A stretch of DNA of 58,782 bases from an uncultured Alphaproteobacteria bacterium (GCA_910584385.1 CAJUAK010000010.1:1-58782), one strand, 5' to 3'. Positions 34,128-42,968 are shown, numbered from the stretch's first letter. Numbers and translations are program-made. The notes: generated by a model from the letters alone, not told the origin.

Positions 34128-34559
34128 ATGGGAAAATCTGCCCTTAAGACCCTGAACCGCGTGCAAAAACTCGCTCTCGACGAGCAGCGCAAAATATTAA
34201 ACGCGCTTTTGACTAAAGAAGAACAGATTGAAGCAGATTTGCAGCGGCTTATCGGCGAGTTTGAACAGGAAAAGGAATTCGCCCGGCAAAATCCGTGCAA
34301 CAGCGATTTTGGCGCTTATGCGAAAGTTTACCTGAAAAAGAAAGAAGCGCTGGAAAATTCTTTATCTGCCCTGCGTGCGGAAATTGCAAAAGTCCGCGAT
34401 ATTATCACTGAAATGTTTAAAGAACAGAAAACTTACGAAATCGTCGATGAAACCAGAGAAAAAAGGAAACAAAAAGAATTTGAATTAGCCGAACAGAAGC
34501 TCCTTGATGAAATCGGAACCAATGCTTATATCAAAAAGCATGATAAACCCAAAACATAA
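34128..34559 (+). CDS. fliJ: Flagellar export chaperone FliJ
   Basis: FliJ is a coiled-coil stalk-like partner of FliI in flagellar export. The 143-residue protein is almost fully helical and charged, with two long coiled-coil stretches (about 5-60 and 70-130) separated by a bend at FGAY. Assignment rests on size, coiled-coil form and its place 10 bp after fliI. The sodB gene follows after 11 bp. Confidence 0.8.
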   Translation: MGKSALKTLNRVQKLALDEQRKILNALLTKEEQIEADLQRLIGEFEQEKEFARQNPCNSDFGAYAKVYLKKKEALENSLSALRAEIAKVRDIITEMFKEQKTYEIVDETREKRKQKEFELAEQKLLDEIGTNAYIKKHDKPKT

Positions 34560-34570
34560 AGGAGAAAGAT

Positions 34571-35140
34571 ATGTTTGAAATGATTGCCCTGCCTTATAAC
34601 CCCGCAGAGCTTGCTCCATATATGAGCGAAGAGACGCTGAATTACCATTATGGCAAACACTATAAAACCTATGTGGAAAATTTAAATAATCTTATCAAAG
34701 GCACTGAATTTGAAAACATGACTTTGGAAGAAATCATCCACCGCACGGTTGGCAAAGAGGAATACACGGCCATATTCAACAATGCCGCACAAGCCTGGAA
34801 CCACCAGTTCTTTTTTGAACATCTGCAGGCAAACGGCGGCGAACCCGGACCTGAAATGCAAATACGCATTGCCAAGCAATTCGGCTCTTATCAGGATTTT
34901 CTCAAGGAATTTAAACAAAACGCGCTATCCCAATTCGGCAGCGGCTGGGCCTGGCTTGCAGAAGACCCCAGCGGCAAGCTGCTGGTGCTCAAAACGCCTA
35001 ATGCCGACACACCTTTGGCACATGGCTACAAACCTTTAATGACAGTTGATGTCTGGGAACACGCCTATTATCTGGACTACCAAAACCGGCGCGGCGATTT
35101 TGTCGATGCCGTTACCAACCATCTTTGGAAATGGCAATAG
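34571..35140 (+). CDS. sodB: Superoxide dismutase (Fe/Mn family)
   Basis: This enzyme dismutates superoxide in the cytoplasm. Of its 189 residues the metal ligands are visible: His in NYHYGKHY, His in AQAWNHQFFF, and Asp plus His in VDVWEHAYYLDYQNRR. The AWNHQFFF and GSGWAWL motifs favour the iron form, so sodB is used; the metal cannot be proved from sequence. AAAGGAGAAAG precedes the ATG. It follows fliJ by 11 bp and is followed by a terminator, so it may be carried on the fliIJ message. Confidence 0.92.
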   Translation: MFEMIALPYNPAELAPYMSEETLNYHYGKHYKTYVENLNNLIKGTEFENMTLEEIIHRTVGKEEYTAIFNNAAQAWNHQFFFEHLQANGGEPGPEMQIRIAKQFGSYQDFLKEFKQNALSQFGSGWAWLAEDPSGKLLVLKTPNADTPLAHGYKPLMTVDVWEHAYYLDYQNRRGDFVDAVTNHLWKWQ

Positions 35141-35146
35141 CTTCCG

Positions 35147-35171
35147 ACCTCCTGCAAAAACAGGAGGTTTT
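35147..35171 (+). terminator. Terminator after sodB
   Basis: ACCTCCTG (35147-35154) pairs with CAGGAGGT (35161-35168) across an A-rich loop, followed by TTTTC. Confidence 0.85.
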
Positions 35172-35230
35172 CTTTTGCTTTTTTATGCACTTCCCTTCGT
35201 AAAATTTTGTGATTTAATTGAAAAGAGCGC

Positions 35231-35260
35231 TTGTTTTTGATGCCGTTTAAGTGTTAAAAT
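35231..35260 (+). promoter_or_regulatory. Possible promoter of the asd-like/mscS/murL operon
   Basis: TTGTTT (35231-35236) and TAAAAT (35255-35260) are 18 bp apart, about 35 bp before the first start codon and after the sodB terminator. The match is moderate. Confidence 0.4.
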
Positions 35261-35295
35261 CAGGCAGTTTATGTTGATATTCGAAGGAAAAAAGA

Positions 35296-36297
35296 ATGAG
35301 CAAAATTGCTGTAGCCGGCGCTCAAAACAGTATCGGGCGCGAGATTTTGAATTTTTTGGAAGAAAACGCCTACCCGGCCGATGATATCTATGCTTTGGAA
35401 CCGAAAGCCCCTCTCGGCACAATGATTTCTTACGGCGAGGATGAAGATTTGGATGTTTTCAACCTTGAGGATTTTGATTTTTCAAAAGTTGATATTGCAA
35501 TTTTTGCCACATCCGCGGAAATTTCAAAAAAATTTGTTCCTGCGGCTTTAGCCAAGAACGTTAAAGCGATTGACTGCTCTCCGGCCTATTTGTCTGAAAG
35601 CAGTGTGCCGATGATTATTTCAGGGCTCAATGACGCGCAGGTTTCCCAAGCGGAAAAAGGGCTGGTTATGGTGCCAAGCGCCGCCGTTTGCCAAATTTTG
35701 CGCCCGCTTTCTAAAATAATTGGCAAATTTGGTTTAAAAAGGCTGGTCGTTTCCACCTATTCATCAACTTCCGTCTATGGCAAGGAAGCAATGGACGAAC
35801 TGTTTAACCAGACGCGCAAAATTTTTATGAATGACACATTAGCCAATGACCAGCACTTCTTTCACAAGCAAATTGCTTTTAACGTCATCCCCCAGGTCGA
35901 AGATTTTATTGGAGACGAAACAGGATGCGAATGGGCAATTAATGCCGAAGTCAAAAAAATCGCCGGCGCGGAAATCAAAGTCCATGCAAATTGCGCGGTT
36001 ATTCCCGCTTTTATCGGCTGCGGCGCTTTTGTCAATGCCGAGTGCCTGGAAGAAACGGATGTTGACGACGTCTTAAAAGAAATGAAATCGACCAAAGGGG
36101 TTACGATCTTTGACAAGCATGTTGACGGCGGCTATGTTACCCTGACAGACGTACAGGGAGAAAACAACATTTATGTCAGCCGTTTGCGCCAAGACACCTC
36201 TGTAGACAACGGATTCAGCTTCTGGTCCGTAGCCGACAACCTGCGCGCCGGCGTTGCGCAAAACGCTTTTGAAGTAATGAAACTGTTAATTAAATAA
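35296..36297 (+). CDS. Asd-family homologue lacking catalytic residues
   Basis: The whole fold of aspartate-semialdehyde dehydrogenase is present (333 residues). It has an NADP-type start VAGAQNSIGREIL, the EDFDFSKVDIAIFA stretch, MDELFNQTRKIF, KQIAFNVIPQVE, GGYVTLTDV and a DNLRAGVAQNA end. The active site is gone. The catalytic Cys is Ala129 in VPSAAVCQ (normally NPNCSTIQ), the Gln is Ser156, the Arg is Val235 and the His is Cys242. It cannot work as Asd. USG-1 proteins are known Asd relatives of this type with unknown function. It begins an operon with mscS, murL and two murD2-like genes; AAGGAAAAAAG lies before the ATG. Confidence 0.85.
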   Translation: MSKIAVAGAQNSIGREILNFLEENAYPADDIYALEPKAPLGTMISYGEDEDLDVFNLEDFDFSKVDIAIFATSAEISKKFVPAALAKNVKAIDCSPAYLSESSVPMIISGLNDAQVSQAEKGLVMVPSAAVCQILRPLSKIIGKFGLKRLVVSTYSSTSVYGKEAMDELFNQTRKIFMNDTLANDQHFFHKQIAFNVIPQVEDFIGDETGCEWAINAEVKKIAGAEIKVHANCAVIPAFIGCGAFVNAECLEETDVDDVLKEMKSTKGVTIFDKHVDGGYVTLTDVQGENNIYVSRLRQDTSVDNGFSFWSVADNLRAGVAQNAFEVMKLLIK

Positions 36298-36307
36298 GGA
36301 TGTATCC

Positions 36308-38725
36308 ATGCGGCATTTATGGCTGGGAATTTTCTCAATTTTCTTTTTCTGCGGCAATGTTTCAGCAGCGCCTGCACTTCCGGCGGCTCCCGCGCAGGAG
36401 GTCGTTATCAGCGAACCGGATATTAGTTTCACTGCGCTCAATAAAAAATATAACCGTACGGAAACTTTATTAAAGAACGGAAAAATCAGCGCATCTGAAA
36501 TGTCTGAAATCATTCAGGATGTGGAGAATAAACGCCGCGAAATCTTGGCAGCAAAATCATATTATGAAAAAGAAGTATCTTCTGCCGAGAGAAAATTGGA
36601 AGCTTTGGGCGATGCGCCCGAAAACGGCATTAACGAATTAAGCCAAATCACGCAAAAGCGCAAAGAATTCAGCGCAGTTATCGCCAAGCAAAAAGCGCAA
36701 GTTGCCGAAGCTAATTTATTGCTGACGCGGTTGGAAGATATCGAATCATTGGTAATTAATATCCATAACAAAGCCCTTTGGGGAACTCTGCTGCAAAGGG
36801 AATCATCGCTTATTTACCCTTCCAATTTTTTAACGGCGTCAAAATTATTTATTGATTTCCTTTACGCGACAATCCATTCGCCCATTGACTGGTATCAGGA
36901 TTTGAGCGATCAGGACAAGACCTTTGTCAAATCAACCTCGCTGCCGGTTATTATCGGTTTTGTTTTGGCTTTATGGCTCGGGTTTTATTTGCGCATTTTG
37001 ATTATGCGCCATTTTGGCTACCGTAAGGATATTGAACACCCACGTTACGGGCGCAAAGTTTTTGCCGCGATTTGCACCGCCATTGCTTATGGCGTTATTC
37101 CGGCGGTTACGATTGGCGGGCTTCTTCTCTGGATGATTAGCCATCAGGCTTTGACGCAAGGCTATTTCAGCGTTGTTATCAACAGCTTCCTTTATTATGC
37201 CCTTATTATCATTTTGGGCAGAGCTTTGGTGAGGGTTACTTTTACGCCTTATAACGAGCGCTGGCGTTTGATTAACATTTCTACGGAAAAGGCAAAAAGC
37301 CTGGTCGATGCATTATATTTCAGCGTGGAAAGCATCGGGGTTGCCGCCTATTTAATCCATATTTCTACCTATACGGATTATCCGGCAGAACTCACATCTT
37401 TGCTGACGGCCATCAGCTGTGCGATTAAAGCTTTCTGCATTGGGCTGATTGTCAAACGCTGGCTGTGGGAAGGCGTGGATGACGATTTTGACGAAGAAGC
37501 CGAAGAAGATGACCCGCAGACAGACAAGGCATTTAGGATAACTTTCGGAATTTCTTTGTTTACCTTGGTAATTTTCGCCTTATCCCTTTTTGGATATCCG
37601 ATGCTTTCGTCTTTTATCCTCGGGCGGTTTATCGCAAGTTTCCTGTTTATTGGCGTTATACTGATTTTCAGAAAAGGGTTGAGTGATATTTTACAACGTT
37701 TGCTGCTCATGCGCTTTTGGGTTAAGACCTTCAGGATGCGCCGCAAAATCATTTCCAAAATAAATTTTTGGCTTTCTTTAGTTATTGACCCGTTGATTAT
37801 TGTTGCATCGCTTTTTGCTTTATTGGCCTTATGGGGCGTTCCGACAGAAATCCTCCGCCAGATAATGCTGAAAATCCTTTTTGGATTCATGGTTGGCGGC
37901 GTTAAAATTTCATTTATCGCAATTGTCCTGGGCGTTTTTGTCTTTATGATCGGTATCAGCGTTGTTAAAGCCATAAAAAACAAATTGGCCGCAAACATTT
38001 TAGACAAGATGGATATCGACGAAGGGATTAAACATTCTCTGGAAGCCGGTTTTGGTTCGGTCGGCTATCTGCTGGCGGCGCTTCTTGCCATTGCCGTCAT
38101 GGGCGGAAACCTCAGCAGCGTTGCATTAATCGCCGGTGCGCTTTCCGTTGGTATCGGTATGGGCTTGCAGAATATTGTTAATAATTTTGTATCCGGCATT
38201 ATCCTTTTGTTTGAACGCCCGGTCAAAGTCGGCGACTGGGTTATTATCGACGGGCAGGAAGGCGTTATTAAACAAATTAATATCCGTGCGACAGAACTTG
38301 AAACTTTTCAAAAGGCCAGCGTTTTAATTCCTAATGCCAGCCTCTTGTCAAATAAGGTTACAAACCTGACCCACGGAAGAAATATGGCACGTGTTGCCTT
38401 GCCTGTCGGCGTTTCTTATGATGCCGACCCGGAAAGGGTTAAGGAAATTCTTTTAGAGGCCGCCGCGGAAAATAAAAAGACGCTTAAAAAGCCTGCGCCT
38501 TATGTTGTTTTCAAAGATTTCGGCGACAGCGCTTTGATTTTTGAATTGCGTTGCTATGCCAATAATATTTGGAGCGGATGGGACATTCCCAGCGAGTTGC
38601 GCTATGATGTGTTAAAGCGTTTCCGCGCCGAAGGCATAGAAATCCCATTCCCGCAAAGGACTGTTCAAATTCAGAATCTTCCTTCCCAATCGCCAACACC
38701 AAAGAAGCAGAAAAAAAATGGCTAA
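36308..38725 (+). CDS. Large MscS-type mechanosensitive channel
   Basis: MscS-family channels release solutes when the membrane is stretched. This 805-residue member has a signal peptide (about 1-20), a periplasmic helical coiled-coil region (about 35-165) and about ten membrane helices. The MscS core is at about 590-690, with the Gly/Ala-rich pore helix LSVGIGMGLQNIVNNFVSG and the beta domain LFERPVKVGDWVII and VLIPNASLLSNKVTN. Size and topology resemble MscK/YbdG-like large members. It is 10 bp after the asd-like gene, and its last 8 bp (ATGGCTAA) overlap murL, so it is coupled to cell-wall genes. Confidence 0.9.
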   Translation: MRHLWLGIFSIFFFCGNVSAAPALPAAPAQEVVISEPDISFTALNKKYNRTETLLKNGKISASEMSEIIQDVENKRREILAAKSYYEKEVSSAERKLEALGDAPENGINELSQITQKRKEFSAVIAKQKAQVAEANLLLTRLEDIESLVINIHNKALWGTLLQRESSLIYPSNFLTASKLFIDFLYATIHSPIDWYQDLSDQDKTFVKSTSLPVIIGFVLALWLGFYLRILIMRHFGYRKDIEHPRYGRKVFAAICTAIAYGVIPAVTIGGLLLWMISHQALTQGYFSVVINSFLYYALIIILGRALVRVTFTPYNERWRLINISTEKAKSLVDALYFSVESIGVAAYLIHISTYTDYPAELTSLLTAISCAIKAFCIGLIVKRWLWEGVDDDFDEEAEEDDPQTDKAFRITFGISLFTLVIFALSLFGYPMLSSFILGRFIASFLFIGVILIFRKGLSDILQRLLLMRFWVKTFRMRRKIISKINFWLSLVIDPLIIVASLFALLALWGVPTEILRQIMLKILFGFMVGGVKISFIAIVLGVFVFMIGISVVKAIKNKLAANILDKMDIDEGIKHSLEAGFGSVGYLLAALLAIAVMGGNLSSVALIAGALSVGIGMGLQNIVNNFVSGIILLFERPVKVGDWVIIDGQEGVIKQINIRATELETFQKASVLIPNASLLSNKVTNLTHGRNMARVALPVGVSYDADPERVKEILLEAAAENKKTLKKPAPYVVFKDFGDSALIFELRCYANNIWSGWDIPSELRYDVLKRFRAEGIEIPFPQRTVQIQNLPSQSPTPKKQKKNG

Positions 38726-40058
38726 AACTTTTCGTTTTGTTTCTTATGAATTTGATGAAAAAGAATCGGAAATTCGTCTGAATTACGCTTTTGACGAACA
38801 AATTCAAATGCAGGAAAAAATTATTTTTCATAATGCAAAAAAAGAGTTTTTTGCAGATGAAAAAAAAGCAATTTCCCAAATCGGCTTCTTTTTGCACATT
38901 GCTTGCGGCATCAGCTATTATAAAGCTTTGCTGCCACCTGAAATTAAGCTGGAAAGCGGAATGCTCAACAAAGAACAGGCAGCCTTTTTTGAAACATTTT
39001 ACCTCAAGGGGCTCGGTGAATTTGCCTGGCGCAACCAGTTAAACCTCAATGGAAAAATAAAATTTCCGTTTGCCCGGCAAGGAAGCTTTGAGCAGCCTTC
39101 GGAACTCGCCTTGCCCTGCCGAATCGCCATTCCGGTAGGCGGCGGAAAAGATTCTAACGTGGTTATCGAATCGCTAAAAAAGACAGGACAGGATTTGGTT
39201 GCGATTGCGCAGGGGCGCCCGCGTCCGATTAAAGAATCCATAGAAGCTTCCGGGCTGCCGGATATTGACTTCACCCGCATTATCAGCCCGCAGCTGTTAG
39301 AGCTGAATAAGCTTCCCGGCACATATAACGGCCATGTGCCTATCAGCGGCATTTACGCTTTTTGCCTGGCTTTAGCGGCAGTTTTATATGGCTATAGCCG
39401 GGTTGCCATGGGAAACGAGCGTTCCGCCAATGTCGGAAACCTCATCAGGGACGATAATTTTGAAGTGAACCACCAATGGAGCAAATCTTTGGCGTTTGAA
39501 GAAATGTTCGGCGAATTTAACCATAAATATATGTTAAAAAACTTTTCTTATTTTTCGCTTTTACGCCCGTTGTCAGAATTGGATATTGCTTCGCGTTTTG
39601 CAAAATTAACACAATATCACAAAGTTTTTACCAGCTGCAACAAAGCCTTCAAAATTGATAAAGACAAGAGGCTGGACAGATGGTGCGGCGATTGCGACAA
39701 ATGCCGCTTTGTTTTTTTGGCTTTGGCGCCTTTTATGGATAAACGGCAGCTTATTGAAGCCGTGGGGCACAACCTCCTGGACGATGCCTCCCAAGAAGAC
39801 GGTTTTCGCGAATTATTGGGTTTGCTTAACCACAAGCCTTTTGAATGTGTCGGCGAGACGGAAGAATGCTGCGTGGCTCTGGACATGATTGCCAATAAGC
39901 CGGAATGGCAAAATGACACACTTGTTAAAAAACTTTACCCTGATGTTTTGGCAAAGCATGGGCAAAACCAATTGAAGCTTTGGCATGAAAAAGCTTTTGC
40001 GCCTTCTTGCAAACATCACATTCCCGATGACTTGAAAGATTGTATCTTATGCAGCTGA
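38718..40058 (+). CDS. murL: UDP-MurNAc-L-Ala-L-Glu epimerase MurL
   Basis: MurL converts UDP-MurNAc-L-Ala-L-Glu to the D-Glu form, in ATP-dependent fashion, after MurD2 has added L-Glu; the pair was described in Xanthomonas. The 446 residues carry the family marks: FDEQ near 25-28, the PP-loop-like IPVGGGKDSNVV (138-149), NGHVPISGIYAF (204-215), MGNERSANVGN (231-241), EVNHQWSKSLAFEEMF (249-264), FSLLRPLSELDIA (279-291) and CGDCDKCRFVF (323-333). It overlaps mscS by 8 bp and the next ligase by 10 bp. The absent murD in the dcw cluster strongly supports this role. Confidence 0.95.
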   Translation: MAKTFRFVSYEFDEKESEIRLNYAFDEQIQMQEKIIFHNAKKEFFADEKKAISQIGFFLHIACGISYYKALLPPEIKLESGMLNKEQAAFFETFYLKGLGEFAWRNQLNLNGKIKFPFARQGSFEQPSELALPCRIAIPVGGGKDSNVVIESLKKTGQDLVAIAQGRPRPIKESIEASGLPDIDFTRIISPQLLELNKLPGTYNGHVPISGIYAFCLALAAVLYGYSRVAMGNERSANVGNLIRDDNFEVNHQWSKSLAFEEMFGEFNHKYMLKNFSYFSLLRPLSELDIASRFAKLTQYHKVFTSCNKAFKIDKDKRLDRWCGDCDKCRFVFLALAPFMDKRQLIEAVGHNLLDDASQEDGFRELLGLLNHKPFECVGETEECCVALDMIANKPEWQNDTLVKKLYPDVLAKHGQNQLKLWHEKAFAPSCKHHIPDDLKDCILCS

Positions 40059-41374
40059 AAGATTTAGAAAATAAAAATATCGGCGTTTGGGGGCTGGGCA
40101 ATGAAGGCGAAGCCCTCGTTCGCTTTTTGCGCGCCCAATACCCGGATATCCGGCTTAAGATTTTTGAAAATGACGCCGCCGTCCAGCTTGACGGTTTAGA
40201 TATTATCATAAAATCCCCCGGCGTAAGCATTTACAAGCCTTTGTTGAGCGATGCCAAAAGGCAAGGCATTAAATTCACATCCGGAACAGATTTGTTTTTT
40301 AATGAAATCCGGGCAAGGCATCCCCATTGTAAAATTATCGGGGTTAGCGGTTCCAAGGGAAAATCAACAACATCGAGCCTTCTATACCAAGCCCTTTCCC
40401 ATCTTAAGCAACGGGTTGGGTTTGGTGGAAATATCGGTAAGCCGCTCATCGAACTTCTTAATGAAGAATATGATTATATTGTTGCCGAGGTCTCGAGTTA
40501 TCAGGCGGCAGATTTAACGGCTTCGCCGCATATCATTCTTTTTACAAATCTCTTTCCCGAGCATATTGACTGGCATTTAAGCCATGAAAACTACTACAGG
40601 GACAAAATCCACCTGATAGCCAATCAAAAACCTGGAGATATCGCATTTGTCAATGACCGTTGTGAAAAACTGAAAAAATATGTTGGCACCTACCCTTCTT
40701 TAACGAAAAGCTTTTATAATATTTCAGAAGGATTTCACGCGGAGGGCAGAGAATTATATTATGGCGGGCAAAAGATTTTGGACATATCCGAAACCAAACT
40801 GAACGGATATCATAACCTTGACAATATGGCCGGCGTTTTATCGGTTATTGGTTATCTCGGCTTTGACATTCAAACAGCACTTGAAGCGCTTAAAGATTTT
40901 TCCGCGCTGCCCCACCGCTTGCAAAAGTTTTATTCTTTTCATGGAACAGATTTTATCAATGACAGCATTTCCACGGCTCCGGAAACGGCTCTTGCCGCAA
41001 TGAAATCTTTTGACGAGGATATGCTGATTGTTCTCGGCGGTTATGACCGGCAGCAGGATTATTCTGAACTTGCCGGCTATATTGCGCAGAACCCCAAGGT
41101 TAAAGCAGCCGTTACCCTTTTTCAGACCGGGCCGCGCATTGCTAAAACGCTTCGGGAAAAGGTTGTCCGCAAAGATTTTTGCCTTTGCTGCGTGCAAAAT
41201 TTAACGGAAGCCGTCTCTGTTATTTATCAAAAAATTAAAGATTGCGGCATTAAATTGGTTTTATTCTCACCGGCAGCGCCAAGTTATGACTCTTACCAGC
41301 ATTTTACCGAACGCGGCGATGATTTTATGAAACAGGTTATTCATCAAGGGAAAGAAGGAAAACATGCAGCTTAA
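40049..41374 (+). CDS. murD2: UDP-MurNAc-L-Ala:L-Glu ligase MurD2, copy 1
   Basis: MurD2 adds L-Glu to UDP-MurNAc-L-Ala with ATP; MurL then epimerises it. The 441-residue Mur ligase has an N-terminal UDP-binding domain, the ATP loop GSKGKST (101-107), EVSSYQAAD, the metal-site TNLFPEHIDWH, the region of the carbamylated Lys (YYRDK), LPHRLQ, NDSISTAPETAL and the C-terminal PSYDSYQHFTERGDDF. All key Mur-ligase positions I can see are intact. ATG 40049 is used rather than TTG 40040, because it gives the same MQLKDL start as copy 2. It overlaps murL by 10 bp and copy 2 by 11 bp. Confidence 0.9.
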   Translation: MQLKDLENKNIGVWGLGNEGEALVRFLRAQYPDIRLKIFENDAAVQLDGLDIIIKSPGVSIYKPLLSDAKRQGIKFTSGTDLFFNEIRARHPHCKIIGVSGSKGKSTTSSLLYQALSHLKQRVGFGGNIGKPLIELLNEEYDYIVAEVSSYQAADLTASPHIILFTNLFPEHIDWHLSHENYYRDKIHLIANQKPGDIAFVNDRCEKLKKYVGTYPSLTKSFYNISEGFHAEGRELYYGGQKILDISETKLNGYHNLDNMAGVLSVIGYLGFDIQTALEALKDFSALPHRLQKFYSFHGTDFINDSISTAPETALAAMKSFDEDMLIVLGGYDRQQDYSELAGYIAQNPKVKAAVTLFQTGPRIAKTLREKVVRKDFCLCCVQNLTEAVSVIYQKIKDCGIKLVLFSPAAPSYDSYQHFTERGDDFMKQVIHQGKEGKHAA

Positions 41375-42665
41375 AGATTTAAAAAACAAAAAAACGGCGC
41401 TATGGGGGTTAGGCAAAGAGGGAGAAGCCTGCAAAAACTTTCTTGTTCGGCATGGCCTGGTTCAGGAGCTAACCATTTTTGAAAAAGACGAAGACGTCAA
41501 CTTGGAAGGAATTGAAGTTCTGATTAAGTCTCCCGGCGTGAGCCTTTATAAAGATGAAATCGTTCAATTCAAATCCCGCGGCGGCAAAGTTACCTCTTCT
41601 TCCGATTTGTTTTTTTCGGAAATGCGCGCAAACCATCCGAATAAAAAAATAATTGCAATTTCCGGTTCTAAAGGAAAGTCCACCAGTGTGAGCATTCTTG
41701 CCCATATGCTGAAAAACCTTGGCTGCAAAACCGCCCTGGGCGGCAATATCGGCAAGCCGTTAATTGAATTGCTTGATGAGGATTTCGATTTTGCCGTTTG
41801 CGAAGTTTCCAGCTATCAAGCGTCTGACTTAAGCGCTTCCCCGCATATCGCCATGTTTACAAACCTTTATTATGTCCATTCGGATTGGCATCATGGGCAT
41901 GAACAATATTGCAAAGACAAGCTGCATCTTGTCGCCAATCAAAAACCCGGAGACGTATTTTTCATTAATGCCAAGAATCCGCAATCTTTGGAATATACGC
42001 AGGAGATGTCTGCCGGCAAACAATTTTATAATCAGCCTGAAAATTTTCATGCCGAAGGCAAAACCCTTTACTTCCAAAAGACGCCCCTGCTCTCCATGGC
42101 AGATTTGAAGCTAAGCGGTGATCATAACCTGGATAATCTGGCCGGCGTTTTTTCAATTTTAAAATGTCTCGGCATTGATATTTTCAAAGCGGCCGAAGCG
42201 GCAAAAAGCTTTGAACCTTTGCCTCACCGCCTGCAAAAAGTCCGCATTCTTAACGGCGTTGCATTTATTAATGACAGCATTTCCACAGCCCCGGAAGCGG
42301 CTATCGGCGGAATGAAAAGCTTTGATGGCAATATCGCCATTATCTCCGGCGGACAGGATAACCAACAGGATTATACGGATTACGCAGAGTACATCAACCA
42401 AAATGCCAAGATTAAAATGGCGGTAACCTTATTTCAAACCGGACCTAAAATTGCTTCGGTGCTCCGCCGGCATGTTACGAGAAACGATTTTGAGCTTTCT
42501 GAAGCTGAGAGTCTTCAACAGGCCGTTCAAACGGCTTATAACAAACTGAAAAGCCTTGGCGGCGGGATTGTTTTATTCTCTCCGACATCGCCCAGTTTTG
42601 GTTTTTATAAAAATTTTATGGAACGCGGACAAGATTTTATTGACATTGTCAATAAACTGTCTTAA
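41364..42665 (+). CDS. MurD2-like Mur ligase, copy 2, altered residues
   Basis: This 433-residue paralogue is collinear with copy 1, gap-free over at least the first 110 residues, and roughly half identical by eye. The ATP loop GSKGKST is at 101-107, and EVSSYQASD, LPHRLQ and NDSISTAPEAA are kept. Two places differ. The metal/catalytic motif reads TNLYYVHSDWH, so the acid before His is Val. The C-terminal substrate-site motif reads PSFGFYKNFMERG, where copy 1 has Asp and copy 2 has Gly. It may act on another substrate, take part in recycling, or be losing function. It is the last gene before tRNA-Thr. Confidence 0.85.
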   Translation: MQLKDLKNKKTALWGLGKEGEACKNFLVRHGLVQELTIFEKDEDVNLEGIEVLIKSPGVSLYKDEIVQFKSRGGKVTSSSDLFFSEMRANHPNKKIIAISGSKGKSTSVSILAHMLKNLGCKTALGGNIGKPLIELLDEDFDFAVCEVSSYQASDLSASPHIAMFTNLYYVHSDWHHGHEQYCKDKLHLVANQKPGDVFFINAKNPQSLEYTQEMSAGKQFYNQPENFHAEGKTLYFQKTPLLSMADLKLSGDHNLDNLAGVFSILKCLGIDIFKAAEAAKSFEPLPHRLQKVRILNGVAFINDSISTAPEAAIGGMKSFDGNIAIISGGQDNQQDYTDYAEYINQNAKIKMAVTLFQTGPKIASVLRRHVTRNDFELSEAESLQQAVQTAYNKLKSLGGGIVLFSPTSPSFGFYKNFMERGQDFIDIVNKLS

Positions 42666-42680
42666 TTAAGTATTTGCCGT

Positions 42681-42756
<76 letters not shown>

Positions 42757-42760
42757 CTTG

Positions 42761-42867
42761 CAGCGCAAGGGGCGTGAATTTGCTGTTGCGCTCAACTCCG
42801 TTTCGCAATCCCTGCTTTTTGACAACTCTACACCTAAAAATCTATATTTATTTTTCAGCGCAAGGGG
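42761..42867. repeat. Direct repeat CAGCGCAAGGGG flanking a hairpin
   Basis: The 12-bp motif occurs at 42761-42772 and 42856-42867, both followed by YGTRA. The first copy also starts a hairpin (GCGCAA at 42763-42768 with TTGCGC at 42786-42791). It lies just after tRNA-Thr. A stray insertion or processing signal is possible; there is no clear function. Confidence 0.45.
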
Positions 42868-42968
42868 TGTAAGCTTTATTGTTACCCTGGCAAACTTGTA
42901 TAATTTTTATAAAGTGCAAATATAAAATTCACATGGACAAAGTGCCGTTTCTTCGTTACATTGGCGTT

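Noticed and set aside
35296..36297. Functional aspartate-semialdehyde dehydrogenase
   Set aside because: All four catalytic positions are replaced, including the nucleophile Cys to Ala129.
40049..41374. Canonical murD
   Set aside because: It lies beside murL, has GSKGKST instead of the GTNGKST-type loop, and has the MurD2-like NDSISTAPE motif.
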